Assembly (NCBI GenBank): GCA_958510875.1
Contig: OY294070.1
Coordinates: 20,265,631 to 20,329,630, forward strand
Direction: 5' to 3'
DNA: 64,000 bases
Source: Endomychus coccineus
Lineage: Eukaryota; Arthropoda; Insecta; Coleoptera; Endomychidae
A model generated the notes under the pieces. That model had not been told where the DNA came from and made no database searches. It was given only the letters and a program-made list of their open reading frames with translations. Numbering within the stretch: the stretch's first letter is position 1; each line of letters opens with the position of its first letter. The position numbers and the translations under genes were made by a program. This document shows positions 1 to 9,040 of this stretch, piece by piece.

Positions 1-310
1 AACTTGAAATATTTGTAAGGGGCATTGAGCTTTCGAAGCATTACTGCGTTTCAGGAAAGTTTATCACTCTTGAAACATAGTAATAACAAATATCTAGGTA
101 ACTTAGAAGGGATGGAAATGTATAAGAGAAAAAGCAATTTATTAAATTCTGGTTTTATGTCCAGCTTGCATTATTAATCCCAAATAGTATTTAGACTGAT
201 AATATTTTCTCTGATGATGGCTACTTGGTAGCTGGAAGATCCTCAGTACTTTAACAGTATTTTCAGTGGATAAGGGTGATTGTTTCTTATTTATAAAGTA
301 CGGATGAAAT
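1..310 (+). mobile_element. Penelope-like element, 3' end fragment
   Basis: Non-coding or decayed 3' part of a Penelope-like element. It is clearly similar to 39780-40060 (same order of blocks). It carries the PLE 3' signature near 212-236, a TCTGATGATGGCTACTTGG stretch followed by a partly matching GTAGCTGG block, where many PLEs have a short inverted motif. A third copy of the tail lies at 17488-17600. The upstream GIY-YIG coding part lies outside the window. The family call rests on the 39.5-40 kb copy, where coding sequence precedes the same tail. Confidence 0.6.
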
Positions 311-404
311 AACAGCTAACTCTCTAGTACTCAATATAAAAAAATCACATAATGCAACCTGATGACGCAAAAATACCAATAACTAAATGTGTCGGACAAC
401 ACAC

Positions 405-1110
405 AGCATAGCTACTATGCAATAAATTGATGGATTTTTTCACAAAATACAAGATTTTCAGTCACAGTCAACGTGGTTTTCTTAAGGACCATAATTCGGA
501 AACAGCAGTTTTCTAATTCATTGAATCGATTATAACATCCTTGGAAAATAAAGAAATCCCATGCGGACTATTTATCTCTCCAAGGCTATTGACACGGTTG
601 ATGATAAAATCCTTCTTGCAAAAGTGGAGAAATACGGAGTCAGAGATAAACAATTAACCTTGATGGAAAGCTTGTAAGAATGTAGAACGCAGAAAGTGAC
701 AATTTCGGAGGGTGAACAGAATTTCATATCTGGGGAATTGTCACTACAAATGGGAGTTCCGCAAGGCAACGTAATTGGCCCACTTTTGTTCTTAATCTAT
801 ATTAATGATCTACCTGAAGTTATTTCTGATGCTAGAAAGTTATTTATCAACTATGCAGATGATAGTAGCATCTGCAAATCACCTTTTCCTTCTCGAAACT
901 GAAATTGCCCCTGCGCTCTCGAAGATTGAACATTGGTGTATGAATAACAAACTCACATTGAACAAAAGTAAGACAAACTGCATCACCTTTACGTCAAGCC
1001 ATAGTAGACTGCAAATACCAGAACCATTAAATTTTAATAATTACAATTTGGAAATCAGGAATTATTCGAAATGTCTTGGAATAAATATAGATAAAAAAAA
1101 AATCGGTTGT
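405..1110 (+). pseudogene. Non-LTR retrotransposon reverse transcriptase remnant
   Basis: Degraded middle of a LINE-type reverse transcriptase, visible only by moving between frames. In order: a QxGF-type block near 460-480, a decayed catalytic motif A (ISPRLLTRL in one frame, expected D-x-KAFDT) near 575-600, motif [21 protein letters not shown] at about 751-810, and motif C YADDSS at about 853-870. The thumb side follows in another frame (HWCMNNKLTLNKSKT) near 930-975 and ends at KCLGINID. At least two frameshifts and several stops make it non-functional. It lies just downstream of a PLE tail. The clade cannot be set from this fragment. Confidence 0.85.
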
Positions 1111-1306
1111 CTGTAAAGTCGGTTTACCGATGATAGTTGAACGTGACAACGTCATAAGAAAATTTTAATTTTATTTGTTTGATAGATATTTTGTATGGAT
1201 ATAGAGAAGGAGGTAAATGGAAATCACAATTGAATTGATCAAGTTACTTTTATTTGTACGCATAAATACAATTATGTCAATTTTTATTTATTTTTTTTAC
1301 AATGTA

Positions 1307-1778
1307 CAGGGTGTCCCATTTTGGGTACTTTTGCGGGGTATCTCCTTTATTTTTAAAGATAGAGAGTTGCGGTTTTCGCGACACTGTGCTACTTTTTCGT
1401 AAAACTCAAGATGCCGTCAACAGAATTTTCATAGCCCTTTTAGTTTTTAAGATACAGGGCATTTCTGGAAATGTTGCATTTTGTGACCCCCCTTGTATCT
1501 CCGTTATCCTTCAACTTATCGAAAAGGTAAAATAACATTCTAATAGATTTTTTTCCCGTAGAATGCAGTGGTGTAGATAACTTTTGTTACATATTTACTG
1601 TTTTTGAGTTATAAAGTAAACTTATGTTTTTTTAAATGGAACACCCTGTATATTTATAGACTATAAAATTTGTCTTTTTTTTACCTTTTCAAAAATATAT
1701 GATAGTATAAACTTTTTTTCAGAAACAAGCAAATAATTGACAATTTTCAGAAAATTAAATACATATTTTAATAGTAGG
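1307..1778 (+). repeat. Left terminal inverted repeat of the DD41D transposon
   Basis: Aligns end to end with the reverse complement of 3214-3683. Includes GGGGTATCTCC, GATACAGGGCATTTCTGG and GGAACACCCTGTATA blocks. The internal copy of the CACCCTGTATA motif is shared with the termini of other mariner-type repeats in the window. Confidence 0.93.
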
Positions 1779-1966
1779 CTATGGATAACAATAATAAACA
1801 AGTGCAACTTACATATTACTAACAAATAATTGGATACCTTGTATATAGGTATCTATTAAAAAAAATTCCCATAGATCTTTTTCTAACAGTAAGTTTGTAA
1901 CAACAGTTTTGTGGCGTAAAGTGACAATATAACAAAAACACAAAAAAATAACATTATTAAAAAAAA

Positions 1967-3092
1967 TTAAATGTGATGTTCAAATTGACCATCATTTTCT
2001 CTAATGCAAAATTGGCACATCTTTGAGATTCTTTGAATAGCGTTCAAAAGAACCATTGTTCTCATTCGCAGATTTCGAAAAGCTAAATGAATTGCCTCTC
2101 GAAGTTTTGCAATGCCGTCATATCGAGATTTATATATTTCATTTTGTATATAACCCCATAAAAAAAATCTAAAATTGAGAGATCTGGTGATCGTGGAGGC
2201 CATCTAACAGGTCCGTTGGTACCTATCCATCTTTGAGGAAAGTTATTATTTAGAAAGGCCCTTAAGAGCCTAGAGTTATGACTTGGGGCACCATCTTGCT
2301 GTAGGTAAACAGCATTATACTGGGCTAATGGAATGTTTTCGAGCAGTTCTGGAATAACTTCCTCAAGAATTTCTAGGTATCTACGTGCTGTAAGACCTCC
2401 TTCAAAAATCCTATAAACTATATGTCTACCCAAAATAAAACATGAAACCTCAACTCCAAAGCGTCCTTGTTGTGCCCTTTCAAACATTAAATGCAGATTT
2501 TCACTACGCCAGTTCCTGGTATTGTGACGATTGAAAATGCCAGCACTTGAAATAAAGAATTCGTCTGACCAGATAACAAGTCTGCCAAATAAATCGTTAG
2601 CATCGATTTGTTGCAAATACCACTGGCAAAACAGTGCCCGGCGCTCGGCATCGCCAGGATGCAAATGTTGTAGTATATTAAATTTGTATGGATGATACTT
2701 ATATTTCTTCAAGATCCTCTGAGCGTTAGTTTTTGGCACACCCATTTCCTTCTAAATTTTTCTACATGAGGACGAAGATGTTGCTTCTATATATCCTAAA
2801 GTATCTATCTCTTTTCTTTCCCTGTTCTCTTTGTTGTATGTTTTAGGGAGCGGGTGAACAAATGATCCGTGCTCAACTAAATTTGCTTTCAAACGGGCAA
2901 ATATCCCAAAAAACGGTTGCCTTCTTTCTGGATATCTAACAAGCAAAAATTAAAATGATAATAGAGATTTTCATAGCCATAATAGCTTACTCACCTTTGG
3001 AAATATAATTCCGAAGCTTCTTCAGAATTTTCATTACTCTGTATAAAACATACCATCATATCATATTTCTCATAATTTTCGTAAACTGCCAT
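1967..3092 (-). pseudogene. DD41D mariner-type transposase (broken), with a short intron
   Basis: Transposase that would cut and paste the surrounding element. Reading leftward on the minus strand: start ATG at 3092 (MAVYENYEKYDMM), first exon to 2995, a 59-bp GT-AG intron (donor GTGAGT, acceptor TTGTTAG, 2936-2994), then exon 2 from 2935. The junction restores an R-Y-P-E-R-R-Q-P motif typical of the N-terminal helix-turn-helix region. Catalytic residues: D in VIWSDEFF, D in LQQDGAPSH, and D in SPDLSILDFF, with 41 residues between the last two. Two lesions: an in-frame TAG at 2752-2754, and a one-base loss in a T run near 2160 after which the C-terminus (ending NDGQFEHHI, 1967) continues in another frame. 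The intron call is an inference from the joined homology. Confidence 0.88.
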
Positions 3093-3213
3093 TATTCGAA
3101 AAAATTGATAAATATCTATTGAATAATGATACCAAAAGAACGAAAATAAACAGCTTAAATGCGATAGAGATTTGATGTTTATTTCTGTTTCTTGTCATAA
3201 ACAATATCAATTT

Positions 3214-3683
3214 CCTACTATTAAAATATGTATTTAATTTCTGAAAATTGTCAATTATTTGCGTGTTTCTGAAAAAAAGTTTATACTATCATATATTTTT
3301 GAAAAGGTAAAAAAAAGACAAATTTTATAGTCTATAAATATACAGGATGTTCAATTTAAAAAAACATAAGTTTGTTTTATAACTCAAAAACAGTAGATAT
3401 GTAACAAAAGTTATCTACACCACTGCATTCTACGGAAAAAAAACTATTAGAATGTTATTCTACCTTTTCGATAAGTTGAAGGATAACGGAGATACAAGGG
3501 GGGTCACAAAATGCAACATTTTCAGAAATGCCCTGTATCTTAAAAACTAAAAGGGCTATGAAAATTCTGTTGACGGCATCTTGAGTTTTACGAAAAAGTA
3601 GCACAGTGTCGCGAAAACCGCAACTCTCTATCTTTAAAAATAAAGGAGATACCCCGCAAAAGTACCCAAAATGGGACACCCTG
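3214..3683 (-). repeat. Right terminal inverted repeat of the DD41D transposon
   Basis: Inverted partner of 1307-1778, differing by scattered substitutions and small indels in A/T runs. The apparent ~77-codon open frames in both TIRs are mirror images of each other and are not taken as genes. Confidence 0.93.
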
Positions 3684-3685
3684 TA

Positions 3686-4931
3686 CATCGTGAGATCCTC
3701 TGGTTCGTCAGGTTGTTTTTCCATGGTGCGATTGTAAGCGGTTCTGCAAAATGAATCGTCGTTCTAAACAATTTAGAAAATTTTTTCATAAAATTCTTCG
3801 TTCAGAAAATCATTTTAAATTTACAAAATATTTGAATAAAATTTATTGTTTAAATTTCTACTCGACTGTTAAAATTTAATTTTTGATTTTATTATTTTAT
3901 GATAATACATTTTATTGACATTATTTCTTTCAGCAAGTAAACTGAATAAAAGTTGTTGTTCAATTAGTTACTTAATTATTTTTGCAAATTTAATTGTAAT
4001 TTGTTGTAAAAAAGTAATAATTTTGAATAATTTATTATAAGAATAAACTGTGATTAAATTATTGTTCATAAATCTTCAATTTAAAATTTAAAATTTGGAA
4101 ACATCATTAAAATTTTTGTAACTCTAGCTTTTAAAAAGCCCGCCTCAATGTGTTTGATATAGGAGAAAATTGTTCCCTTTGACGGCTGGCTGGTCCAACC
4201 TGTCATTTCAGACACGTTGTTATGATATGTGGAAGATTTAACATTTATGTTTTAATTTTTTGAAATCATAGCTACGCTCGATAATTATTTCGATCGAATA
4301 GTAAAGCAATTGATTTTTTGATCGTGAAATAGTTCTGTTAACTTATTGTTATAGTTTTGTCAATTATAGCATAACCTACAATCGCTGCACTAGCGGACCG
4401 ATGCTATTTATTTTAATGATGAAAGCATGAATATTCGACAATATATCACTGAACATATATTTAATATCGAAAGAATCATTGCCTTTATCGCCGCAATTAT
4501 CGTTGCTATAAACAATTGAGACCACATTCACTTTTCCCTGCACTTCATACTTGACGAAAACATGTAAATGTAGTATTGTATAGCAGCTGTCCACGCGGAC
4601 GCATAGCTCACTCAAGTAGGAGAGAGACAGATGTCGAACGCTGCCGAACGCGGAGGCCGATTAATGGAACGCCTCAGAGCGAGGTAACGCCGCATGAGTC
4701 ATGTTTTTTCGTGCGTGCAGCCGGCTCCATCGAATTATAAGACGTTGTCACGTCAAAACCGCAACTGGTGTAAAGAAATCGAACAAGGATGTAAAAGGCT
4801 GACATATTCCCTATTCTAGACAATGACCTAAACCTCTAACTTTGTCTCAACTACAAGTATAAGTTGAGGATATCTCTAAAAACTGATATTAAAGGATGTT
4901 GAAATAACACAATTACAATGAATACATGTAG
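3686..4931. other. AT-rich stretch, no gene recognised
   Basis: No coding similarity seen on either strand. A 12-bp motif at 4741-4752 is the exact reverse complement of CGTGACAACGTC at 1142-1153, outside the mariner on both sides, so 1142-4752 could be an older element that the mariner entered. The rest is AT-rich, with a more GC-rich patch at 4590-4760. Confidence 0.5.
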
Positions 4932-5495
4932 GTTTCCAGCGAAGAAGAATGTGTTAACACAATGGTTAACATTCTTAGGAATTGCTCCAGACAAGGTTCC
5001 ACCAAAGAGTGCAAGGATATGTTCGAACCATTTCGACTCTAGTCAATTCCATATTAAACCGTCTGGTGTGAGGTATCTAAAAAAAAATGATAACATCCGG
5101 AAACATTCCAACCCGTCAACGAACAACCACAATGATCAAGGTGAGAAATGGAAAATATTAACTTACTTTCTGTTCTTTTTCACTACCTTTTCATGAAAAA
5201 GACAGTGCAGCAGTATTAGCAGAGACCATCAAAGCTGAGTCAAATTCTTCCACTGAAACCGCTGCTGATTCAGAAGAGAACTTGGAAACAAATTCCGCAT
5301 GTACACAAGATCCTGCCTCAACAAGGTATATAAAACAATTGTATTCACTCCCATTCAAACAAACTGAGATTTTATTGAATATATGCCATCAGTTCAAACT
5401 TCTTTATAAGTTGAAATAAATTAATGTTTTAGATTTAAAAATACACTTCCCAGTGAAGACCAAGGAATACAAGTTGCTGGAGGTTGGGGAATGCT
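4932..5495 (+). CDS. THAP-domain protein gene, three internal exons
   Basis: THAP domains are C2-CH zinc fingers that bind DNA; they occur in host regulators and in P-element-type transposases. Three exons are supported: 4932-5140, 5202-5325 and 5433-5495. Each is bounded by AG and GT (donors GTGAGA, GTATAT, GTGAGT) with matching phases 1, 2, 2. Exon 1 encodes FPAKKNVLTQWL, then ARICSNHF (the C-x2-H half of the zinc site) and SGVRYLKK. Exon 2 is acidic and Ser/Thr-rich (AVLAETIKAES, ETAADSEENLET). Exon 3 encodes KNTLPSEDQGIQVAGGWGML. The first C-x2-4-C pair must lie on an upstream exon that I could not find, so the true start is unknown. An ATG at 4918 is in frame, but the TGTAG acceptor before 4932 fits better. 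No transposase domain is visible, so a host gene is more likely than a P element. Confidence 0.72.
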
Positions 5496-6032
5496 GTGAG
5501 TTTTTTTCACAACCATTAGTAGATTAATAGTGTATTAATAAGATTGATATTGGGGAGTATTTTGTTCCAGCTTCAGTGTGAGATAACATACAGCGTCATT
5601 CACGTTGGATGGACTATGGAAAATTACTAAATATTGAGTTTTGAAACTTTGGTTACTTATATGATGAGTATGATGTCTCTTTTTAAAATATTTTCGGACG
5701 TGCGGTGTTGCTTTTATTAGAAAGTAGCAGAATTTTAAATGGAACAGCCTGTATCTCACGTTATATGTGTTTCTGAATAATTTTATCTGGTTTTTGACAT
5801 ATTAATTATTTCACATTTTTAATTGATAAAACACTACTTTGAGAAAATATTCATATCTTTATATTTTATAATTTTAAAAAGCTCAACTCCCAAGGCTTTA
5901 TATCCCATAATTACATCATAGGTGGTAGCATACATTATGGTCAAAAACAATTTTATATCGGTGAGTTGGAAAACCACCAAAAGTTATTTTTTCCAAATTA
6001 AATGTTCTGTATATTATCTCTTATTCGAACCA
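5496..6032. other. Intron-like AT-rich sequence
   Basis: Follows the third THAP exon. Holds an AACAGCCTGTATCTCAC block at 5747-5763 with a weak inverted partner near 5577, possibly a decayed small MITE, but no supported gene. Confidence 0.4.
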
Positions 6033-6556
6033 ACTACTTCTCTATATATATTGTTCATATATCTCAATAGTTTTGACTTATGGAGGTTTATTTGGAAAAA
6101 ATAATAATAAGCAAGAATTACTTTAATTTTATAACAGGCTATGGAAACAATTCTGTCATAATTTATTGAAGTTTCCTTAGTTTCTTTTAGTTTTGAGGTG
6201 TCAATTCAGTTTTAAAAAATTTGAAAGAAAGCAGCTATTCAAATTCAGTACTTATGAATTCACTTATTTTATAATGTAATATAATTATTATTAGTAGCAC
6301 TTGTAGGAGCTTTAATGAAATGTATTCAGATTTAACACCATTGAATGGTTGTAAATGTAGAGGAATTTAAAATATTTTGTCAATTTTGGTTCCACATTCA
6401 ACGCTCCCAGAAACTTGACCAAATCTATAATTGGTAAAAAAGAAATGAAAATAGTTTTGGCGTATCAAAAATCGAAGTAATTGTTGCTTATTAATTATTT
6501 TTTCAAATAAACGCCGATAAGTCAAAACTATTGAGATATATGAACAATATATATCG
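6033..6556. mobile_element. MITE-like inverted-repeat element
   Basis: Two ~85-bp arms face each other at 6033-6117 and 6470-6556. Both contain ATATATTGTTCATATATCTC, then AATAGTTTTGACTTAT and a GTTTATTTG block in mirrored order. The ~350-bp centre has no coding sequence. It looks like a non-autonomous DNA element inside the putative THAP intron. No clear target duplication was found, so the exact ends are uncertain. Confidence 0.7.
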
Positions 6557-6604
6557 AGAAGAAAGTATCTCAGTTTTACAAACCTATCAAAGATCCCTTC
6601 CTCC

Positions 6605-7128
6605 TCTTTACTAAGAAGGTGTTTATAGCATTCCCTGTTCTTGCGGTAAAGTCTACATTGGTGAAACAGGTTGTACAGTAGCTACTCGTGTGAAAGAACA
6701 TGAGCGCTGTACAAGGCTTCGTGACACCAGTAGATCTGCACTTGCGGAAGACCCGAGCCCCAAACTTCTATCAGCGAGAAATCCTTGTAGCTACAGAAAT
6801 ACTAAAACATCCGAACAATCTGAACCGTGACTCAGGATATTACCTTCCCAAAATTTGGAAACCCATCCTCGAAAATTCCACTTCGCACATGATCACACAA
6901 CGGCAGGGTCAGGTGCCGGAACGGAGTTAACCACCGGAATGAAGGCAGTGAACTGTGTAGCCTAAAGGATTTTCCTACTGTAAATACGGCTACAGAAACC
7001 AGTAGAACCAGTTTCAGTTCAAGCCTTAAGCCTGCCCTGAAGATGCCACCTGTAATGGTAGGCGAAACGTCGGCATCAAGTCGAGCTATTGTGACGCGGA
7101 ATCCATCCGGAAGCCAAGCTTATTCAAT
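6605..7128 (+). mobile_element. Penelope-like element: GIY-YIG endonuclease and 3' end
   Basis: C-terminal part of a PLE polyprotein. From about 6620 one frame reads VYSIPCSCGKVYIGETGC, then a TRVKEHERC stretch. These are the GIY-YIG nuclease hallmarks, with the PLE-specific Cys spacing. The frame breaks after about 6712 and continues in others. The 3' end carries the PLE tail signature CCTGAAGATGCCACCTG and GGTAGGCGAAACGTCGGC at about 7035-7075. The RT domain is absent (5' truncated). The family closely matches the minus-strand PLE at 25935-27252, which reads VYSISCSCGKIYIGET. Confidence 0.88.
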
Positions 7129-7350
7129 CTCAGACATATGGCTATCGATGGCAGCAATATTAGGAGGGTCCTTCCCTTTTGGATCCAAAGTGGAATTTGC
7201 TGCAAACATTTCAGCAGAAGGAGGGTTGGCTTTTTCTTACGGTGTAGCAATCAGTGTATCATTTTTGGTTAGGGGAGGGAATGAACTGGAAGCGAAATTT
7301 TTACCAATTACTTTGGCGAAAGTATATAAATCCTTGGGACTTGGTTAGTA
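7129..7350 (-). pseudogene. Non-LTR retrotransposon fragment (linker before the RT)
   Basis: On the minus strand one frame reads KDLYTFAKVIGKNF, then (after one stop) AEMFAANSTLDPKGKDPP. This arrangement is typical of the stretch between the endonuclease and RT domains of insect LINEs. It abuts the PLE tail. The open plus-strand frame over the same bases is a shadow. Confidence 0.65.
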
Positions 7351-7526
7351 CCGTGAGATGAGCTTTTGAAAATTATAAAATATAAATAAAGATATGAAGA
7401 TCTTTTCAAAACAGTATTTTGTCAATAAAAAATATAAAATAATTAATACCGTATTTTAAAATGTATCATACCCAAAGTTGTCGGTAATAGTCTATCCACC
7501 GCGAATGACCCTGTATACATTTACAG

Positions 7527-7623
7527 GATCGAAAACATTGCACAACGGAGATCTTCTTCTTCCTCAACAACTCTGACCGCTTCAGAAACAGAAGATCTAT
7601 CTGTTGATGAGTATTATTGTTGA
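7527..7623 (+). CDS. Candidate terminal exon of the THAP gene
   Basis: Preceded by a TTTACAG acceptor. Its phase (one base completes the codon) fits the open donor of the exon ending at 5495, and it would encode IENIAQRRSSSSS, then TASETEDLSVDEYYC and a TGA stop. The acidic, Ser-rich composition matches the second THAP exon. Against it: phase alone agrees by chance one time in three, there is no homology, and two transposable elements lie between. It could also belong to the next gene. Confidence 0.35.
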
Positions 7624-8155
7624 CCTTCTTGTCCGAGTTCTAAGTTTAGAGGGAAACTTGCTCTCATGACAACTCTCAAAAAACGGTAACATGATAATTT
7701 TTATTATTATTATAAAAAATATAATGTAATCTGATGAAAATTAATAGAAAATTGTTCAAGGTTAATTAAATTATGACATGTGAATTTGTAATTTTCCTCT
7801 TATCCTCAATTTACTGATAATTTTTGTAATTTCAGATGCACTTTATCCATTAAGTTCGCGAAAAAACATAAAACATAGATCAGTAAAATTCTTCGTTTGT
7901 TTCCAAATAATAAATTGGAAAAAATTAGTCGCACGTCACTCTGGCAGCCGGCAATGTTCCCATCCTCTCTTTTCCTGCCTCCACCATTGTTGGCTTCACA
8001 ACGTGGCTTATTAGGGTAGGGTATTAGGCCATGCTGTGACTATTTATATTTTTTGTCATTGGTGCTCGTACACAATTGTATTGAATTTTCGATCTTGAAA
8101 TATATAACAGGTTCCCTCCTGAGCTAAGATGTTTGCCCTCTCATCTAATTAAAAG
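7624..8155. other. AT-rich intergenic or intronic sequence
   Basis: No coding similarity, repeats or RNA gene recognised. A more GC-rich patch lies at 7930-8040. Confidence 0.4.
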
Positions 8156-8276
8156 GTAGGTCGCTTTTTAATTTAGCTAAAGACTTTTCTGGTTTAAATA
8201 ACTTTTATGACATATATGTAGATCATAAGCTATTTAAACCAGAAAAGTCTTTTTAGTAAATTAAAAAGCGACGTAC
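8156..8276. repeat. Hairpin at the 5' edge of a PLE fragment
   Basis: Arms of about 45 bp (8156-8200 and 8231-8276) around a 30-bp loop. Both contain GACTTTTCTGGTTTAAATA in opposite orientation, with one small indel. The right arm runs directly into the PLE coding sequence, so the left arm is an inverted copy of PLE sequence at its truncation point. Confidence 0.9.
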
Positions 8277-8580
8277 ATTTCAAAAAGATAACCCATTCTG
8301 TATATTCGATCCCTTGTAAAGATTGTGGAAAAATATACATCGGCCAATCTTCCCAATATCTTGAGAAATATAAAAAAAAACATCCACTGCACTTAGTAAA
8401 CATGTAAAAGACACAAACCATTCATTTGAGTACAACAATACAAACATTTTGTATGTTGAAAAGAAAATATGATAAACGTTTAATATTAGAAAGTATCCAA
8501 TTTAAAAGAAGCGATTGTGTTAATAATAAAATTGATTCTAATCTTTCAAAACTTCATAATAATTTGATTCAAACTTAACA
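8262..8580 (+). mobile_element. Penelope-like element, GIY-YIG endonuclease fragment
   Basis: Reads VHFKKITHSVYSIPCKDCGK, then IYIGQSSQYLEK, the core of the PLE GIY-YIG nuclease. After frame changes it ends with LESIQFKRSDCVNNKIDSN and KLHNNLI, the usual PLE C-terminal segment. RT is missing. This is a different PLE family from the one at 6605: the motif is CKDCGKIYIGQ rather than CSCGKVYIGE. Confidence 0.85.
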
Positions 8581-9040
8581 AATTTCAGATATTTTGAATT
8601 ACCACTTTTTGATTATTTAATTCAGCCTAAAAAGATATGTATTATCTGACATTGTTACATTTATGAGTGACAGTTTTGAAATAAAAACTAAAAAAACAAC
8701 TTGAACTTGATTAGCTATTAGTAATAGAAATGAATTGTAAATCATAGAATATGTAATTTATAAAATAATCATAGTTATATTTAGATTTGTAAATCATAGA
8801 ATAATATTTTAGGTTTTTAATTAGCTAGATTCAATCCATTTTAAGTAAATCAATTTGATAATTACTCATACATTACTCTTTCACACACAACCGTTCCAAT
8901 ATTTTCTGCAGTTTTAATTGGATTTAAAAAAACACAACAACGGCTGCAGTTTTTCTTTCTAGTCCTATTCAGTGGTTTAAATTTACGAAGAATTTTATTC
9001 GAAAACTAAAAATAGAATATAATAGTGCAACGTATTTCAG
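8581..9040. other. AT-rich sequence before the ASB exon
   Basis: No gene seen. It ends in the ATTTCAG acceptor at 9034-9040. Confidence 0.4.

Larger units (their letters stand above)
1307..3683 (-). mobile_element. Tc1/mariner-superfamily transposon, DD41D type, complete with TIRs
   Basis: Complete 2377-bp DNA transposon flanked by a TA target duplication (1305-1306 and 3684-3685). The ends begin CAGGGTGTCCCATTTTGGG and are repeated inverted at the other end. The terminal inverted repeats are about 470 bp each (1307-1778 and 3214-3683), far longer than a classical mariner. Between them lies one transposase gene on the minus strand. The same architecture recurs at 46627-48722 and 57354-59460, so the window holds three related but distinct long-TIR elements. 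The high identity of the two TIRs suggests fairly recent insertion, though the gene is already broken. Confidence 0.92.

Noticed and set aside
1302..1535. Open frame of 77 codons in the left mariner TIR (and its mirror at 3455-3724)
   Set aside because: Both lie entirely in the terminal inverted repeats and mirror each other; no domain. By-product of the repeat.
5577..5763. Possible small MITE (GTGAGATA and AGCCTGTATCTCAC ends)
   Set aside because: Ends match only with a gap and no target duplication is seen.
7043..7348. Open plus-strand frame of 101 codons
   Set aside because: It bridges the PLE tail and a LINE fragment that reads sensibly on the minus strand; a chance overlap.
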